Positions 25,469 to 34,177 of a DNA stretch of 64,000 bases are shown piece after piece (positions within the stretch are counted from its first letter, which is position 1; every line of letters begins with the position of its first letter). A program made the translations under genes and the position numbers. The DNA is from Mesorhizobium mediterraneum (GTDB taxonomy: Bacteria > Pseudomonadota > Alphaproteobacteria > Rhizobiales > Rhizobiaceae), in contig NZ_NPKI01000012.1 in assembly GCF_002284565.1 (NCBI RefSeq), forward strand, positions 124,001 through 188,000, given 5' to 3'. The notes below the pieces were generated by a model that was given only the letters and a program-made list of their open reading frames with translations, was not told where the DNA came from and searched no databases.

Positions 25469-26707
25469 ATGACATATTTGAGCTATCAGTCAACGTCCTT
25501 TGTGCTCATCATGAACAAACCTTCGCTTAGAAATTGGCTGATCGACAAGCCCTCCGCATCGCCGGAGAGCCTGATCGTGCGATGCCTGCGTGAGCGCGGC
25601 GTGCTTTCCGCGTCGCAAATCGCGCATATCACCAGTTTGGCGCGGTCGACAGTTTCAACCGCGCTCAATGGCTTGAGAAAGTCCGGAATGGTGATCGAAT
25701 CCTCGGCCCATCATGACGGGGTCAGGGGTATCGGCAGGCCTGCCGCGACCTTGACGCTCAATCCCGCTGCGGGCACCTGCGTTGGAATCCACCTGGCCCT
25801 AGACGAGATACGGTGCGTCGTCGCCGACGTGTCGCATTCTGTCATTTCCGAACAAACTATCCCTATGGGTCTGGACTACCAGCCGCAACAGGCGGCCCAG
25901 CTCGCCAAGTCAGCAATTGCCCAATGCTACGAAGAGAACGGTCTGCCGATGGCGGGGCTCCTGGGGGTTGGGGTTTCCGTCTCGGGCCCTGTCAGCCGCG
26001 AAGGAGTGGTGCTGCGTGCGAGTATTGTTCCGACCTGGGCCGGGGTCAACATCCGCGATGTGTTCGGGCCGGTTCTCGAACAGCCGATTTTCGCCGATAA
26101 CGAGAGCAACTGCTCGGCCATCGCGGAGTTGATGTGGGGCGCGGCGGTCGGCCAAGACGATTTCGTGCTGTTCAAGATCGATCTGGGTGTCGGCGGGGCC
26201 ATTGTCCAGCATGGCCGGCTGGTGACGGGTATCGCCGGCAGCGCTGGCGAATTCGGGCATATCAGCATCGATCCCGGCGGCGATCTTTGCCGGTGCGGCA
26301 ATCGCGGATGCCTGGAGCTCTATGCGAGTTTTGCCCGGCCGCTCGAGCAGATTTCGCGCATCGTGCGGCGGCCGGTCACGATGGACGACGTGATCATGAT
26401 GGCGGAACAGGGCGACGTCGGGGCGTTGCGGATGATCGAAGACACCGCCGAGTTCGCCGGCCGTGGTCTTGGCTTGATCGGCTCGGTGATCAATCCGCCG
26501 CTCATCATCATCGGGGGCCGCATGGCTTTGGCAGGCGACATTCTCCTGGCACCGCTGATCGCGTCATATGAACGCCACACGCTCATCAAGTCCCGCGATA
26601 TCGCGCCCGCCCTGCGCACGCGGATAATTGTTGGTAAGCACACAGAGAACGACGCATTGCTCGGCGCGGTCGGCCTCGTGCTGCGATACAACAGCCGACT
26701 GCAATGA
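25469..26707 (+). CDS. ROK-family transcriptional repressor
   Basis: A 412-residue protein. An N-terminal winged helix-turn-helix (residues about 25-85, LSASQIAHITSLARSTVSTAL in outline) is followed by a ROK sugar-binding domain. That domain has DLGVGGAIVQHGRLVTG, the Gly-rich GEFGHISIDPGG and the zinc motif CRCGNRGCLELYA. It is an NagC/XylR-type repressor that releases DNA on sugar binding. It is transcribed divergently from the sugar ABC/SDR operon, 100 bp away, which it most likely controls. An in-frame ATG at 25511 (MNKPSLRNWL) is the alternative start. Confidence 0.9.
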   Translation: MTYLSYQSTSFVLIMNKPSLRNWLIDKPSASPESLIVRCLRERGVLSASQIAHITSLARSTVSTALNGLRKSGMVIESSAHHDGVRGIGRPAATLTLNPAAGTCVGIHLALDEIRCVVADVSHSVISEQTIPMGLDYQPQQAAQLAKSAIAQCYEENGLPMAGLLGVGVSVSGPVSREGVVLRASIVPTWAGVNIRDVFGPVLEQPIFADNESNCSAIAELMWGAAVGQDDFVLFKIDLGVGGAIVQHGRLVTGIAGSAGEFGHISIDPGGDLCRCGNRGCLELYASFARPLEQISRIVRRPVTMDDVIMMAEQGDVGALRMIEDTAEFAGRGLGLIGSVINPPLIIIGGRMALAGDILLAPLIASYERHTLIKSRDIAPALRTRIIVGKHTENDALLGAVGLVLRYNSRLQ

Positions 26708-26819
26708 TCTGCCCTTGCTCCCGATTTATCTGGAGTAGCGGGAGAGCGCCATATCAAGCATTATCGCAAGGAAATCGACTGATCGTGCTGATGTAACCGA
26801 GTACGCGGTCAGCAAGTCC

Positions 26820-27779
26820 CTATGCGACATGCACTGTGCGCTGCCTGGGCTTGATCGCGGTGGCGAGCAGCAGGCCGGCGACGATGAAGGCAGCGCCGGC
26901 GAGATCGTAGTCGTGCAAGCTTTCCCCGAGGAAAAGATAAGCGAGCACGGCGACGAAGACAGTCTGCAGATAGAGCAGCATGCTGGCGCGCCCGGCGCCA
27001 AGCGTCTCGACGCTGCGGTTGTAGAGGTAATACATCAGAGCGCCGCCCGGGCCAGCGACATAGGCGAGCGCCAGAAGGCCGTTCGCATGCAGCGCCGAGC
27101 GCTCCCCGGAAAACAGTTCCCAGAGATAGAGGGGCAGGGCGGCCAGCGCGCCGGCTGCTAGCAGCAGGACCACCATCGGCAGAAGCTCGATAGCGAATTT
27201 GGAGCGACGCAGCAGCACGGTGTAGAGGCCCCAGCAAAACGCGCTGCCGACGATCCACAATTCGCCGGGATTGAACTGGAGCCGCATCAGCGCGGTAAGG
27301 TCGCCGCGCGCCACGATCACCACCATCCCGACCAGAGCGAGCAGCGCGCCAAGCGCCTTCCAGACGCCGAGGGGCTCGCCGAGCACGAAGCGGGCAAGCA
27401 CCATAGTCATGATCGGCGACAGGGCCATGATAATGCCGGCGGTCGTCGCGTCGGTGTAACTGAGGCCCGTGTAGATCATGCCCTGACAGAGGGTCAGCCC
27501 GATGGCGCCGATGGCCAGCACCTCGATCGCCCGGGATTGGATCAGCGCGAGCATCGCCCCATGATGGCGATGGACGATAGGCAGCAGGATCGCGCAGGCG
27601 AGTGCCAGCCGCCAGAAGCAGAGCGCCCAGGGCGGCATCTCGGGGGCAACCCATTTGGCTGCGATGTAGACGCCGGCGGACAAAAGCCAGCAGAGCGTCG
27701 CGGTGGAATAGGCGAGCGGAAGCGATGCGCCGGCTGTCGCCTTCGCTACGCCTGGATGTACTATCGGCAGCGATTGCAT
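26820..27779 (-). CDS. EamA-family (DMT superfamily) transporter
   Basis: A 319-residue membrane protein with ten hydrophobic helices arranged as two EamA repeats (about 20-150 and 170-305). Typical patterns are PPWALCFWRLALACAILL in repeat 1 and LLYLQTVFVAVLAYLFLGESLHDYD at the end of repeat 2. Family members export amino acids, nucleotides or drugs. The gene is single; its neighbours give no clue to the substrate. Confidence 0.87.
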   Translation of the reverse strand: MQSLPIVHPGVAKATAGASLPLAYSTATLCWLLSAGVYIAAKWVAPEMPPWALCFWRLALACAILLPIVHRHHGAMLALIQSRAIEVLAIGAIGLTLCQGMIYTGLSYTDATTAGIIMALSPIMTMVLARFVLGEPLGVWKALGALLALVGMVVIVARGDLTALMRLQFNPGELWIVGSAFCWGLYTVLLRRSKFAIELLPMVVLLLAAGALAALPLYLWELFSGERSALHANGLLALAYVAGPGGALMYYLYNRSVETLGAGRASMLLYLQTVFVAVLAYLFLGESLHDYDLAGAAFIVAGLLLATAIKPRQRTVHVA

Positions 27780-27973
27780 GTCCGTTTCCTCCCACCGCCG
27801 ACTTTAGCAAGATTGCTGCGTCTTGCCGAGCAGCAACGCCACCTATTTCACCAATCCTTGTGCGACGTTTTTTTTGTTTTCCGTGTGGAACACAGGCCGG
27901 CGACGAAAGTTCGGCTTCTGCAGCATTCTTCCCGTAGGCAAATGCTGCGAGATCGGATCCTCCCGCCGATCAG

Positions 27974-28007
27974 AGCCCGCGTCCTTCTCCCTCGGGGCGC
28001 GGGCTTT
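27974..28007 (+). terminator. GC-rich hairpin with short T-run
   Basis: AGCCCGCG (27974-27981) pairs with CGCGGGCT (27998-28005), followed by two more T residues. It is the first member of a pair of related hairpins. Confidence 0.5.
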
Positions 28008-28087
28008 CATCCACTTGACCGATGCGCTGATCATGGAAGGTATCCACATTACAGCTGGATCAGTCCCTCTGATCCCAACAGACCTTT

Positions 28088-28120
28088 GCCCGCGACCTCT
28101 CCCGGAGGCGCGGGCTTTTT
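28088..28120 (+). terminator. Rho-independent terminator
   Basis: GCCCGCG (28088-28094) pairs with CGCGGGC (28109-28115), followed by five T residues. It shares both arms with the hairpin 110 bp upstream. No plus-strand gene precedes it, so the transcript it ends is unknown. Confidence 0.65.
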
Positions 28121-28368
28121 CAATTCACAGGCTGCGGCCGTTGATGCTCCGCTGCGCATGATGAAGCACCTGGCCAGCTTCACGTTGCCGTCGTCGGCAT
28201 CCACTGGACCGGACGGGACCAGGGCTGGCATGCGACGCCTGCCGATGACTCTGATCCAGCGCGGATCGGGCTCGTCTGAACGCCGCCGATAAAGACGCCT
28301 TTATAGGCGACGGCATCATCCAGATAGATGTCAGAGAAGCGTCCCGCTGCCTGTATGATGATGGCAGT

Positions 28369-29247
28369 ATGGAGGGAAGCAACTTGCAACGATCGGGCGC
28401 CTGTCCAATCTGCCGGACCAATGCCGGTCCGGTGGCGTTGCGCGAAGGGGAGTATAGCGGCCGGCAGTGTGTGTGCGGGGTCATCTATATCGATCCGTTG
28501 CCGGCCCATCCGGTGGACGCGCCGATCGATCATCACCACCGCGTCTATTATTCCGCGCCGGCGCGCGCGCGGGTCGGCTGGGTGAAGGCATTCACGCAGC
28601 GTGGACGGCTGCTCGAGATCGGCTGCGGTGACGGCGAGTTCACCGCGGCGGCGATCCGGGCCGGTTTCACGGTCGAGGCGGTCGAGCCGTCCGACGAACG
28701 CGCCACGCGCGTCGAACGCACGCTGGGCATCACGGTGGAACGCGCTCTGATCGAGGACAGCCGTCTGCCCGAAGGGCGCTACGACACCAGCTTCCATGTC
28801 GATCTGCTGAGTCACTTCCCCGATCCGGTGGCGGCGCTAAGGGCGATCGCGGCGAAGGTGGCGCCTAGCGGCACGATCTGCTTCGAGGTCGGGCTGTTTT
28901 CCAACCTGTCGCCTTTCTGGCAACGGCTTGTCGGGCGGCCGAATATGCCGACGCATATGTGGTTCTTCGATGCGCTGGCGATCGAACGGTTGCTGGACGC
29001 AGCCGGGCTCAAGATGATCGCGATGCGGCGCTATCCGGTCGGGCTGTCGACCGCGCTCAGCACGGTGCTGGGCAGCCGGCGCGTCGCAGCGGCACCGGAC
29101 AGCCACGCCCCTCTCGCGCAGGGCTGGGCGGCCGCGCCTTATTACCGGCTGCACATGTTCCTGCGCTACGGGATAGGCCGGTGGCTCCCGATGGGCGGCC
29201 CGCAGACCGCGTTCGTCGCCGCACGGCATAAGACCGACAGCGCGTGA
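28369..29247 (+). CDS. SAM-dependent methyltransferase with N-terminal zinc-ribbon-like motif
   Basis: A 292-residue protein. CPICR at residues 12-16 and CVC near 36 suggest a metal-binding ribbon. A class I methyltransferase fold follows with the SAM motif LLEIGCGDGEF (about 82-92), the acidic end of strand 2 (VEAVEPSDE) and HVDLLSHFPDP. Proteins of this shape (Methyltransf_13/12-like) methylate sugars or nucleotide sugars in glycan clusters. It is the first gene of a five-gene plus-strand operon with overlapping start/stop codons. Substrate unknown. Confidence 0.82.
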   Translation: MEGSNLQRSGACPICRTNAGPVALREGEYSGRQCVCGVIYIDPLPAHPVDAPIDHHHRVYYSAPARARVGWVKAFTQRGRLLEIGCGDGEFTAAAIRAGFTVEAVEPSDERATRVERTLGITVERALIEDSRLPEGRYDTSFHVDLLSHFPDPVAALRAIAAKVAPSGTICFEVGLFSNLSPFWQRLVGRPNMPTHMWFFDALAIERLLDAAGLKMIAMRRYPVGLSTALSTVLGSRRVAAAPDSHAPLAQGWAAAPYYRLHMFLRYGIGRWLPMGGPQTAFVAARHKTDSA

Positions 29248-30440
29248 TGCGCAAGGGACGCCGCATCATCGTCGTCGTCACCGCGTTGCCGCGCTGGATT
29301 TCCGATTTCAACCATGTCAGCACCGCGTTGGCCGAGGCGGGCCACGCCGTGGAAGTGTGGTCGCCGGACGACAACGGGCTCGCCACCGCTGGCTGGGATT
29401 CCAGGCCGGCGATCGATGCCGCGCGCGATGCGCTGGCGCCGGACATCGCGACGCGGACGATGCCGTTCTCGCGCAATCGCGGGCGGCCGAGCCCATTGCG
29501 GCTGGCGCGCGCCAGCTTGATGGCGGCGCGAGCGGCGCTGTTCAGCCCGGGCAGTGTGTTCATCCTGTGGTCGGCGCTGTCGATCCTGCTGGCCGGACCG
29601 TGGGTCAGGCTCAGCAACCGGCATGCGATCTATCTGGTCACTGGACTCGGCGCGTCCTTCTCGGAGTCGCAGCGCGGCAGCCTAACGACCCGGCTGATCT
29701 GCATTGTCTATCGCTTCGCCTTCGCTAGCCGGCGGGCGATCGTCATCGTCCACAATCACGAGGACAAGGCCGAACTGATCAGGCGCACCGGCGTCGCAGC
29801 GGACCGCGTGATCGTCACCGGCGGCTGCGGCGTCATGCCGGAGGACTTCCCCTACAAGCAAGCGCGCACGGTCGGCGCGCGGCCGACGATACTCGTTCCC
29901 GGGCGACTGTTGCGCGACAAGGGCGTGCTGGACGCGGCTGCCGCATCGGGCATCCTGTCCGAACGCGGCGTGGCGCATCGCATGGTGTTCACCTCGAACC
30001 CGATGAGCGGCCGCGCCGACGCGCTGACGGAAGCGGAATTGGCGCGGGCACGCTCCTATCCCGATGTTGCGTTCATCGGGTACCAGCCGAGCATCACCGC
30101 GCTGTACGCCGGGGCGGACATCGCCTGCATCCCGTCGTGGTATCGCGAGGGATTGCAGACCGCCTTGCTCGAATCCGCGTCCTCGGGGTGCCCGATTGTC
30201 GCGTGCGACAATGTCGGGGTGCGCGATTTCCTGCGGCCCGAAATCGACGGACTGGTCGTGCCGCCGCACGCGCCGGCGCGGCTGGCCGATGCGCTGGAGC
30301 GGATGATCCGCGAACCCGGCCTCGCCGAGCGGCTGCGGACCGCAGCTTATGCCCGATTCCTGTCCGGCTTCACCCGGCAGCACATGGTGGAGACGACGCT
30401 GGCAGCGATGCGCGGCACCGGCATCGAGACGCCGCGATGA
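29247..30440 (+). CDS. Glycosyltransferase family 4
   Basis: A 397-residue GT-B-fold glycosyltransferase. The N-terminal acceptor domain starts RRIIVVVTALPRWISDF. The donor domain contains ILVPGRLLRDKGVLDAA, the EX7E-like region YREGLQTALLESASSGCPIVACD and the acceptor-side GVRDFL. It transfers a sugar from an activated donor to a glycan or lipid acceptor at the cytoplasmic membrane. The ATG overlaps the methyltransferase stop (TGATG). No polymerase, flippase or export gene is in the operon, so the acceptor pathway lies elsewhere. Confidence 0.87.
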   Translation: MRKGRRIIVVVTALPRWISDFNHVSTALAEAGHAVEVWSPDDNGLATAGWDSRPAIDAARDALAPDIATRTMPFSRNRGRPSPLRLARASLMAARAALFSPGSVFILWSALSILLAGPWVRLSNRHAIYLVTGLGASFSESQRGSLTTRLICIVYRFAFASRRAIVIVHNHEDKAELIRRTGVAADRVIVTGGCGVMPEDFPYKQARTVGARPTILVPGRLLRDKGVLDAAAASGILSERGVAHRMVFTSNPMSGRADALTEAELARARSYPDVAFIGYQPSITALYAGADIACIPSWYREGLQTALLESASSGCPIVACDNVGVRDFLRPEIDGLVVPPHAPARLADALERMIREPGLAERLRTAAYARFLSGFTRQHMVETTLAAMRGTGIETPR

Positions 30441-31354
30441 GCAGTGGCGCATGGACCGGTCTGATCATGGCCGGCGGGCAGGGCGAGCGCATGGCGCGCT
30501 CCGGCGTAGTCGGGCGCAAGCCGCTGGTCGAGGTCGGCGGGGTCAGCCTGCTCGAGCGCAACATCTGGATGATGGCGCGTGGCGGATGCCGGCGCATCTT
30601 CATCGCGCTGACCCGTGCCGATGCAGCGCGTGAGGCGGACAGGATCGCCGATTTCGCCGCACGCGCCGCCGGCATCGGCGTGGCATTAGCTCCCTTGATC
30701 GAGGAAGTACCGCAGGGCAATTTCGGCGCGGCGACAATGTTGTCGGGCGATCCCGGCGACGTGCTGGTGGTGTATGCCGACAATCTCACCACGCTCGATC
30801 TGGCGGCGCTGGCCGCTGCGCATCGTGCGTCCGGCGCGGCGATGACGCTGGCGGCGCATGACGAGCCATTCCGCATGCCCTACGGCGCGCTCGAAGTGGA
30901 CGCGGGTGATCCTGATCTGCTCACCGCCTATCGCGAGAAGCCGGTCTATCCGATCCTGGTCGGCAGCGGGCTGGCGGTGGTGACCGCTGCCGCATTGAGC
31001 AGCCTGCCGCAGGGCACGCCGCTCGGCCTGGTCGATGCCGCCAATCTGTTGATAGCTGGTGGCGCGGTGGTGCGACTTTATCGCCACCAGGCTTCATGGA
31101 TCGACGTCAATGACGCCGCCAAGCTGGCTGCCGCCGAAGCCTTGCTCTTGGGCGATGCCGTCTTCGAAGCATGGTGGCCGGGGGAGGTCGCGCGCGAGAT
31201 CCGGGTCGCGGGCGGCAATGTAGACTATGTCTGCGACGCGATGACGGAAGCCGGCGTGCTGCGGGTCCATGTCGGCGCCGCGAGTACGCTCAGTAGCGAC
31301 GAGCTGCCGGAGCCGGTGCGCCGTCGCCTCGCCGCACGGGGGTACGGGGCGTGA
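30437..31354 (+). CDS. Sugar nucleotidyltransferase-like protein
   Basis: A 305-residue protein of the NTP_transferase family (glucose-1-phosphate thymidylyl/mannose-1-phosphate guanylyl type). The nucleotide loop reads LIMAGGQGERMARSGVVGRKPLVEVGG; the usual GGxGTRL core has Glu for Thr and Met for Leu. The metal-binding Asp is in VVYADNLTTLD, and YREKPVYPILVGSGL is the usual sugar-binding strand. The start at 30437 gives an ATGA overlap with the glycosyltransferase. It should activate a sugar or cyclitol phosphate. The C-terminal 70 residues are not typical and may be a small extra domain. Confidence 0.8.
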   Translation: MSSGAWTGLIMAGGQGERMARSGVVGRKPLVEVGGVSLLERNIWMMARGGCRRIFIALTRADAAREADRIADFAARAAGIGVALAPLIEEVPQGNFGAATMLSGDPGDVLVVYADNLTTLDLAALAAAHRASGAAMTLAAHDEPFRMPYGALEVDAGDPDLLTAYREKPVYPILVGSGLAVVTAAALSSLPQGTPLGLVDAANLLIAGGAVVRLYRHQASWIDVNDAAKLAAAEALLLGDAVFEAWWPGEVAREIRVAGGNVDYVCDAMTEAGVLRVHVGAASTLSSDELPEPVRRRLAARGYGA

Positions 31355-32229
31355 TCGGCATCACCGGTGCGAACGGCTTTATCGGCCGGGCGGTGCTGCG
31401 CCGGATCGGCGAGGATGCATGCGTGGCGCATGTCGGCCCGATCGACGGGGAAGCGGGAGCGATCGACATTTGCGACCAGCCGGCGCTAGAGGCATTGTTC
31501 GCCGGGATCGACACCATCGTTCATCTTGCCGGGCCTAGTTCCGTTGCGGCTTCGTTCGACGCGCCGGCGGCATTCGCCCGCGCACATGTGCTGGGCACGG
31601 CGACGTTGCTCGCCGCCGCCGAGCGGATTGGCGTGCGCCGCTTCGTCCATGTGTCGTCGGCCGAGGTCTATGGTCGCCCGGACACCGCGTGCGTATCGGA
31701 GAGCGCGCCGCTCCTGCCACTCTCGCCTTATGGCGCGGCAAAGGCGGCGGCGGAGCAACTCGTCTCGGGTGCGGTGCGGCGAGGGACGCTGGGGTCGGCA
31801 ATCATTGTTCGGCCCTTCTCGGTCTACGGCCCGGGGATGCGGGCGAACGGGCTGGTCGGCCGTCTGGCGGCACAGGCGCGCCTGCGACAGCCGATGCGCG
31901 TCTTCTCGGCCGATACGACGCGCGATTACCTGCATGTCGACGATCTGGCGCGGGGATTGCTGATGGCCGCCGCGCGCGACAAACCGGGCCTCTTGACGCT
32001 CAATATGGCCTCCGGCGCCGGGACCGACGTCGCCGCGCTCGCCGCAACCTTCGCGAGGATCGGCGGCGGTCCGGACGCGCTGATCGTCGAGGGGCAGGGC
32101 GACCGATCGCGCGTATTCGACATCGAGCATCTCGTCGCCGACGTCTCGCTGGCGCGCGAGACGCTAGGCTGGCGGGCGGAGATCGCGCTGGCCGACGGCG
32201 TGCGCGATTGCCTGGGTGATATGACGTGA
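31351..32229 (+). CDS. NAD-dependent nucleotide-sugar epimerase/dehydratase (extended SDR)
   Basis: A 292-residue extended SDR. It has the cofactor loop GITGANGFIGRAVL at the N-terminus, HLAGPSSVAASF, the catalytic Ser in VHVSSAEVYGRP and the YxxxK pair in SPYGAAKAAAEQ. RPFSVYGPGMR and RDYLHVDDLARG follow. It acts on a nucleotide sugar. It is translated from a GTG whose GTGA overlaps the preceding stop. Whether it is an epimerase, reductase or dehydratase cannot be told. Confidence 0.82.
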   Translation: MIGITGANGFIGRAVLRRIGEDACVAHVGPIDGEAGAIDICDQPALEALFAGIDTIVHLAGPSSVAASFDAPAAFARAHVLGTATLLAAAERIGVRRFVHVSSAEVYGRPDTACVSESAPLLPLSPYGAAKAAAEQLVSGAVRRGTLGSAIIVRPFSVYGPGMRANGLVGRLAAQARLRQPMRVFSADTTRDYLHVDDLARGLLMAAARDKPGLLTLNMASGAGTDVAALAATFARIGGGPDALIVEGQGDRSRVFDIEHLVADVSLARETLGWRAEIALADGVRDCLGDMT

Positions 32230-33224
32230 CGCGGACGATACTGGTCACCGGCGCACAAGGGTTCATCGGCCGCTATCTGGTGCGCGCTTTGTGCGATCGC
32301 GGCGATTGCCGGGTAATCGGCGCCGGCCGTTCGCCGGGCAATGCGACACGCTTCACGCACCACATCCATCCCGGCGGTGCCGAGCACGCTGCGCCGCTGC
32401 CAAATGCTCTGGTGCCCGACGGGCCGAATTATGCCTATGTCGCTACCGACCTGTCGCACGCGGCGGCAGCGGCGCGGCTGATCGCGGAAACCGCGCCTGA
32501 TATCGTCTTCCATCTTGCCGGATCGTTGCGCGACGAACCATTCGATCGGCTGGTGACCAACAACATCGTCGTCACGCGCCATCTCTGCGATGCGCTGGCC
32601 GGGCGGGGCGCGGTGCTGGTGCTGGGATCCTCGGGCTCGATCTATGGCGAACTCGGCGGTGGGGGTTTGCCGCTGGTCGAAACCGGCGCGACAGAGCCGA
32701 TTGACCTATACGCCGCGACCAAGCGCACCAGCGAGGACATCGTGCGGATCGCAACGCGCGCGGGAAGGATCGACGGCCGCGTGGCGCGCATCTTCAACGT
32801 CGTCGGGCCGGGCCAGGAGGAGCGCCATGTCGCCGGCCGCATCGCCAGCCAACTCACTGAGCTAAGGGTGGGGCGACGTGATGGCATCGCCCTCGGTCCG
32901 CTGACCGCGTGGCGCGACTTCATAGACGTGCGCGACGTGGCCAGTGCGCTGGTCGCGATCGGCTTCGCCGGCGCCGGCGATATTTTCTATAACGTCGCCT
33001 CAGGATGCGAGACGCAGATCGCCACAGTCTACGATCTGCTCGTCACCGCGGCTGGGATTGCCGATCCGGCGCTGGCGCAGTTGCCGGGACGGGCGGTGGA
33101 TATCGGGCGGCAGGTGGTCGATGTCAGCCGGTTGCGCGCGCTCGGCTGGCAGCCCCGTGTCGATCTTCCGCAGAGCCTCGGCGACGTGATGCATTATTAT
33201 CTCGAACTGGAGACCAAAGCGTGA
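32226..33224 (+). CDS. NAD-dependent nucleotide-sugar epimerase/reductase (extended SDR)
   Basis: A 332-residue extended SDR, GDP-mannose dehydratase/reductase-like. Motifs are LVTGAQGFIGRYLVRAL, HLAGSLRDEP, LGSSGSIYGELGG (catalytic Ser), DLYAATKRTSED (Tyr, Lys), RIFNVVGPGQEE and WRDFIDVRDVASAL. The GTG start overlaps the preceding stop (GTGA). With the previous gene it suggests a two-step conversion of a nucleotide sugar. It is the last gene of the operon; the following gene is convergent and only 29 bp away. Confidence 0.82.
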   Translation: MTRTILVTGAQGFIGRYLVRALCDRGDCRVIGAGRSPGNATRFTHHIHPGGAEHAAPLPNALVPDGPNYAYVATDLSHAAAAARLIAETAPDIVFHLAGSLRDEPFDRLVTNNIVVTRHLCDALAGRGAVLVLGSSGSIYGELGGGGLPLVETGATEPIDLYAATKRTSEDIVRIATRAGRIDGRVARIFNVVGPGQEERHVAGRIASQLTELRVGRRDGIALGPLTAWRDFIDVRDVASALVAIGFAGAGDIFYNVASGCETQIATVYDLLVTAAGIADPALAQLPGRAVDIGRQVVDVSRLRALGWQPRVDLPQSLGDVMHYYLELETKA

Positions 33225-33253
33225 CCGTGGACACGGGTCCACGGATATCGGGC

Positions 33254-34162
33254 CTACCGCGAATGCGCCGTGTTGTGTGCCTTGAACGCCACGCGAAGGC
33301 TTAGTGCCTCTGGGCTGGTACTGCCCAGCTTGGTGTCCCCGTTCTGCGATCCCCACGCGTACGCAAAGTCAAACGCGGGATTGGGAGCGTAGGTTGCCCA
33401 GCGCGCGAATATCTGGTTCGCCTGGTCCGGTGTCGGCAGCTTATAAACGTCTCTGACCCCGCCGGTATAGGTCCTCCAATTGCCGCCGCCAAAGGCTTGG
33501 AACACAGGCACGATCTTGTTGAGCGGGATGCCCGCGGCGACGGCTGCCTCGACCGTCCTGTCGATGAAGTCCAAATCGAAAACCTTGCCGCGTACCGGAT
33601 ACGGATCGAGGCCGAAGAAATCGATCCCGGTGTTGGCGGGATTGAAGGTGTTCATGAAGTGGGGGGCTTCAAAAGACCCCATGTCCATCAGCGTGACGAA
33701 CGTCACGGCCCCGGGCACATTGGCCTTGATCCAGTCAGCCTCGGCTTTGAGGGCTGCCGGGCTGACTGCCGGGGAGTGGTACTTGCCGGTGATGTCAGGC
33801 TCGTCACAGAGGCGAAAGCCGAACAGCTTCGGGTTGCCGATGAACGGCTTGACCTTGGCGATGAAACGCGGCGTGACGCCGCTGCTCTCGTCAAGCCAGA
33901 TCAGCCCCTTCATCCCGGGAGGAAGCGCATTGAGTTGCTCGACATATTGCACGTCAGCGAGGTTGAAGCCCGCGGCCGCGATTGCAGCAGCCGAACCGCC
34001 AGAGGTGTAATGCAGGGTTATGCCATTCTCCTCTGCTGACAGTTTGGCTTGGCCATAAATCAATAGAATGAGCAGGGCTGAGACGCACAGGATGCCCATG
34101 CGAGCAATCATCGAGCCGCCGAAAAAAATCAGCCTGTAGGCGTTCGCAATGGCAGGTTTCAT
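33254..34162 (-). CDS. Secreted or membrane-anchored glycoside-hydrolase-like protein
   Basis: A 302-residue protein with a hydrophobic N-terminal segment (residues 18-40, a signal peptide or anchor). Its body looks like a TIM barrel of the clan-A glycosidase kind: GLIWLDESSGV, FGFRLCDEPDITG with a candidate acid Glu in DEP, GIDFFGLDPYPVRG, and VFQAFGGGNW near the end. No named family is recognised. It is the last gene of the cyclase operon, starting 16 bp after the isomerase stop. The start at 34162 is the first ATG that keeps the signal; 34177 is also open. Confidence 0.6.
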   Translation of the reverse strand: MKPAIANAYRLIFFGGSMIARMGILCVSALLILLIYGQAKLSAEENGITLHYTSGGSAAAIAAAGFNLADVQYVEQLNALPPGMKGLIWLDESSGVTPRFIAKVKPFIGNPKLFGFRLCDEPDITGKYHSPAVSPAALKAEADWIKANVPGAVTFVTLMDMGSFEAPHFMNTFNPANTGIDFFGLDPYPVRGKVFDLDFIDRTVEAAVAAGIPLNKIVPVFQAFGGGNWRTYTGGVRDVYKLPTPDQANQIFARWATYAPNPAFDFAYAWGSQNGDTKLGSTSPEALSLRVAFKAHNTAHSR

Positions 34163-34177
34163 TATACAGCCACCCAT

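Larger units (their letters stand above)
27780..28368. other. Intergenic region, 589 bp, with two hairpins
   Basis: No gene is supported here. The only clear structures are two GC-rich hairpins on the plus strand sharing the arms GCCCGCG/CGCGGGC. Upstream of them is a T8 tract (27868-27875). A start-less 40-codon frame (28153-28269) reads VAVVGIHWTGRDQGWHATP before a stop and could be a decayed gene end; I do not recognise it. It forms the left border of the glycan/cyclitol locus. Confidence 0.4.

Noticed and set aside
25469..26707. ROK protein as a glucokinase
   Set aside because: It has an N-terminal winged-helix domain of about 85 residues and is divergent from a sugar operon, so it is a repressor.
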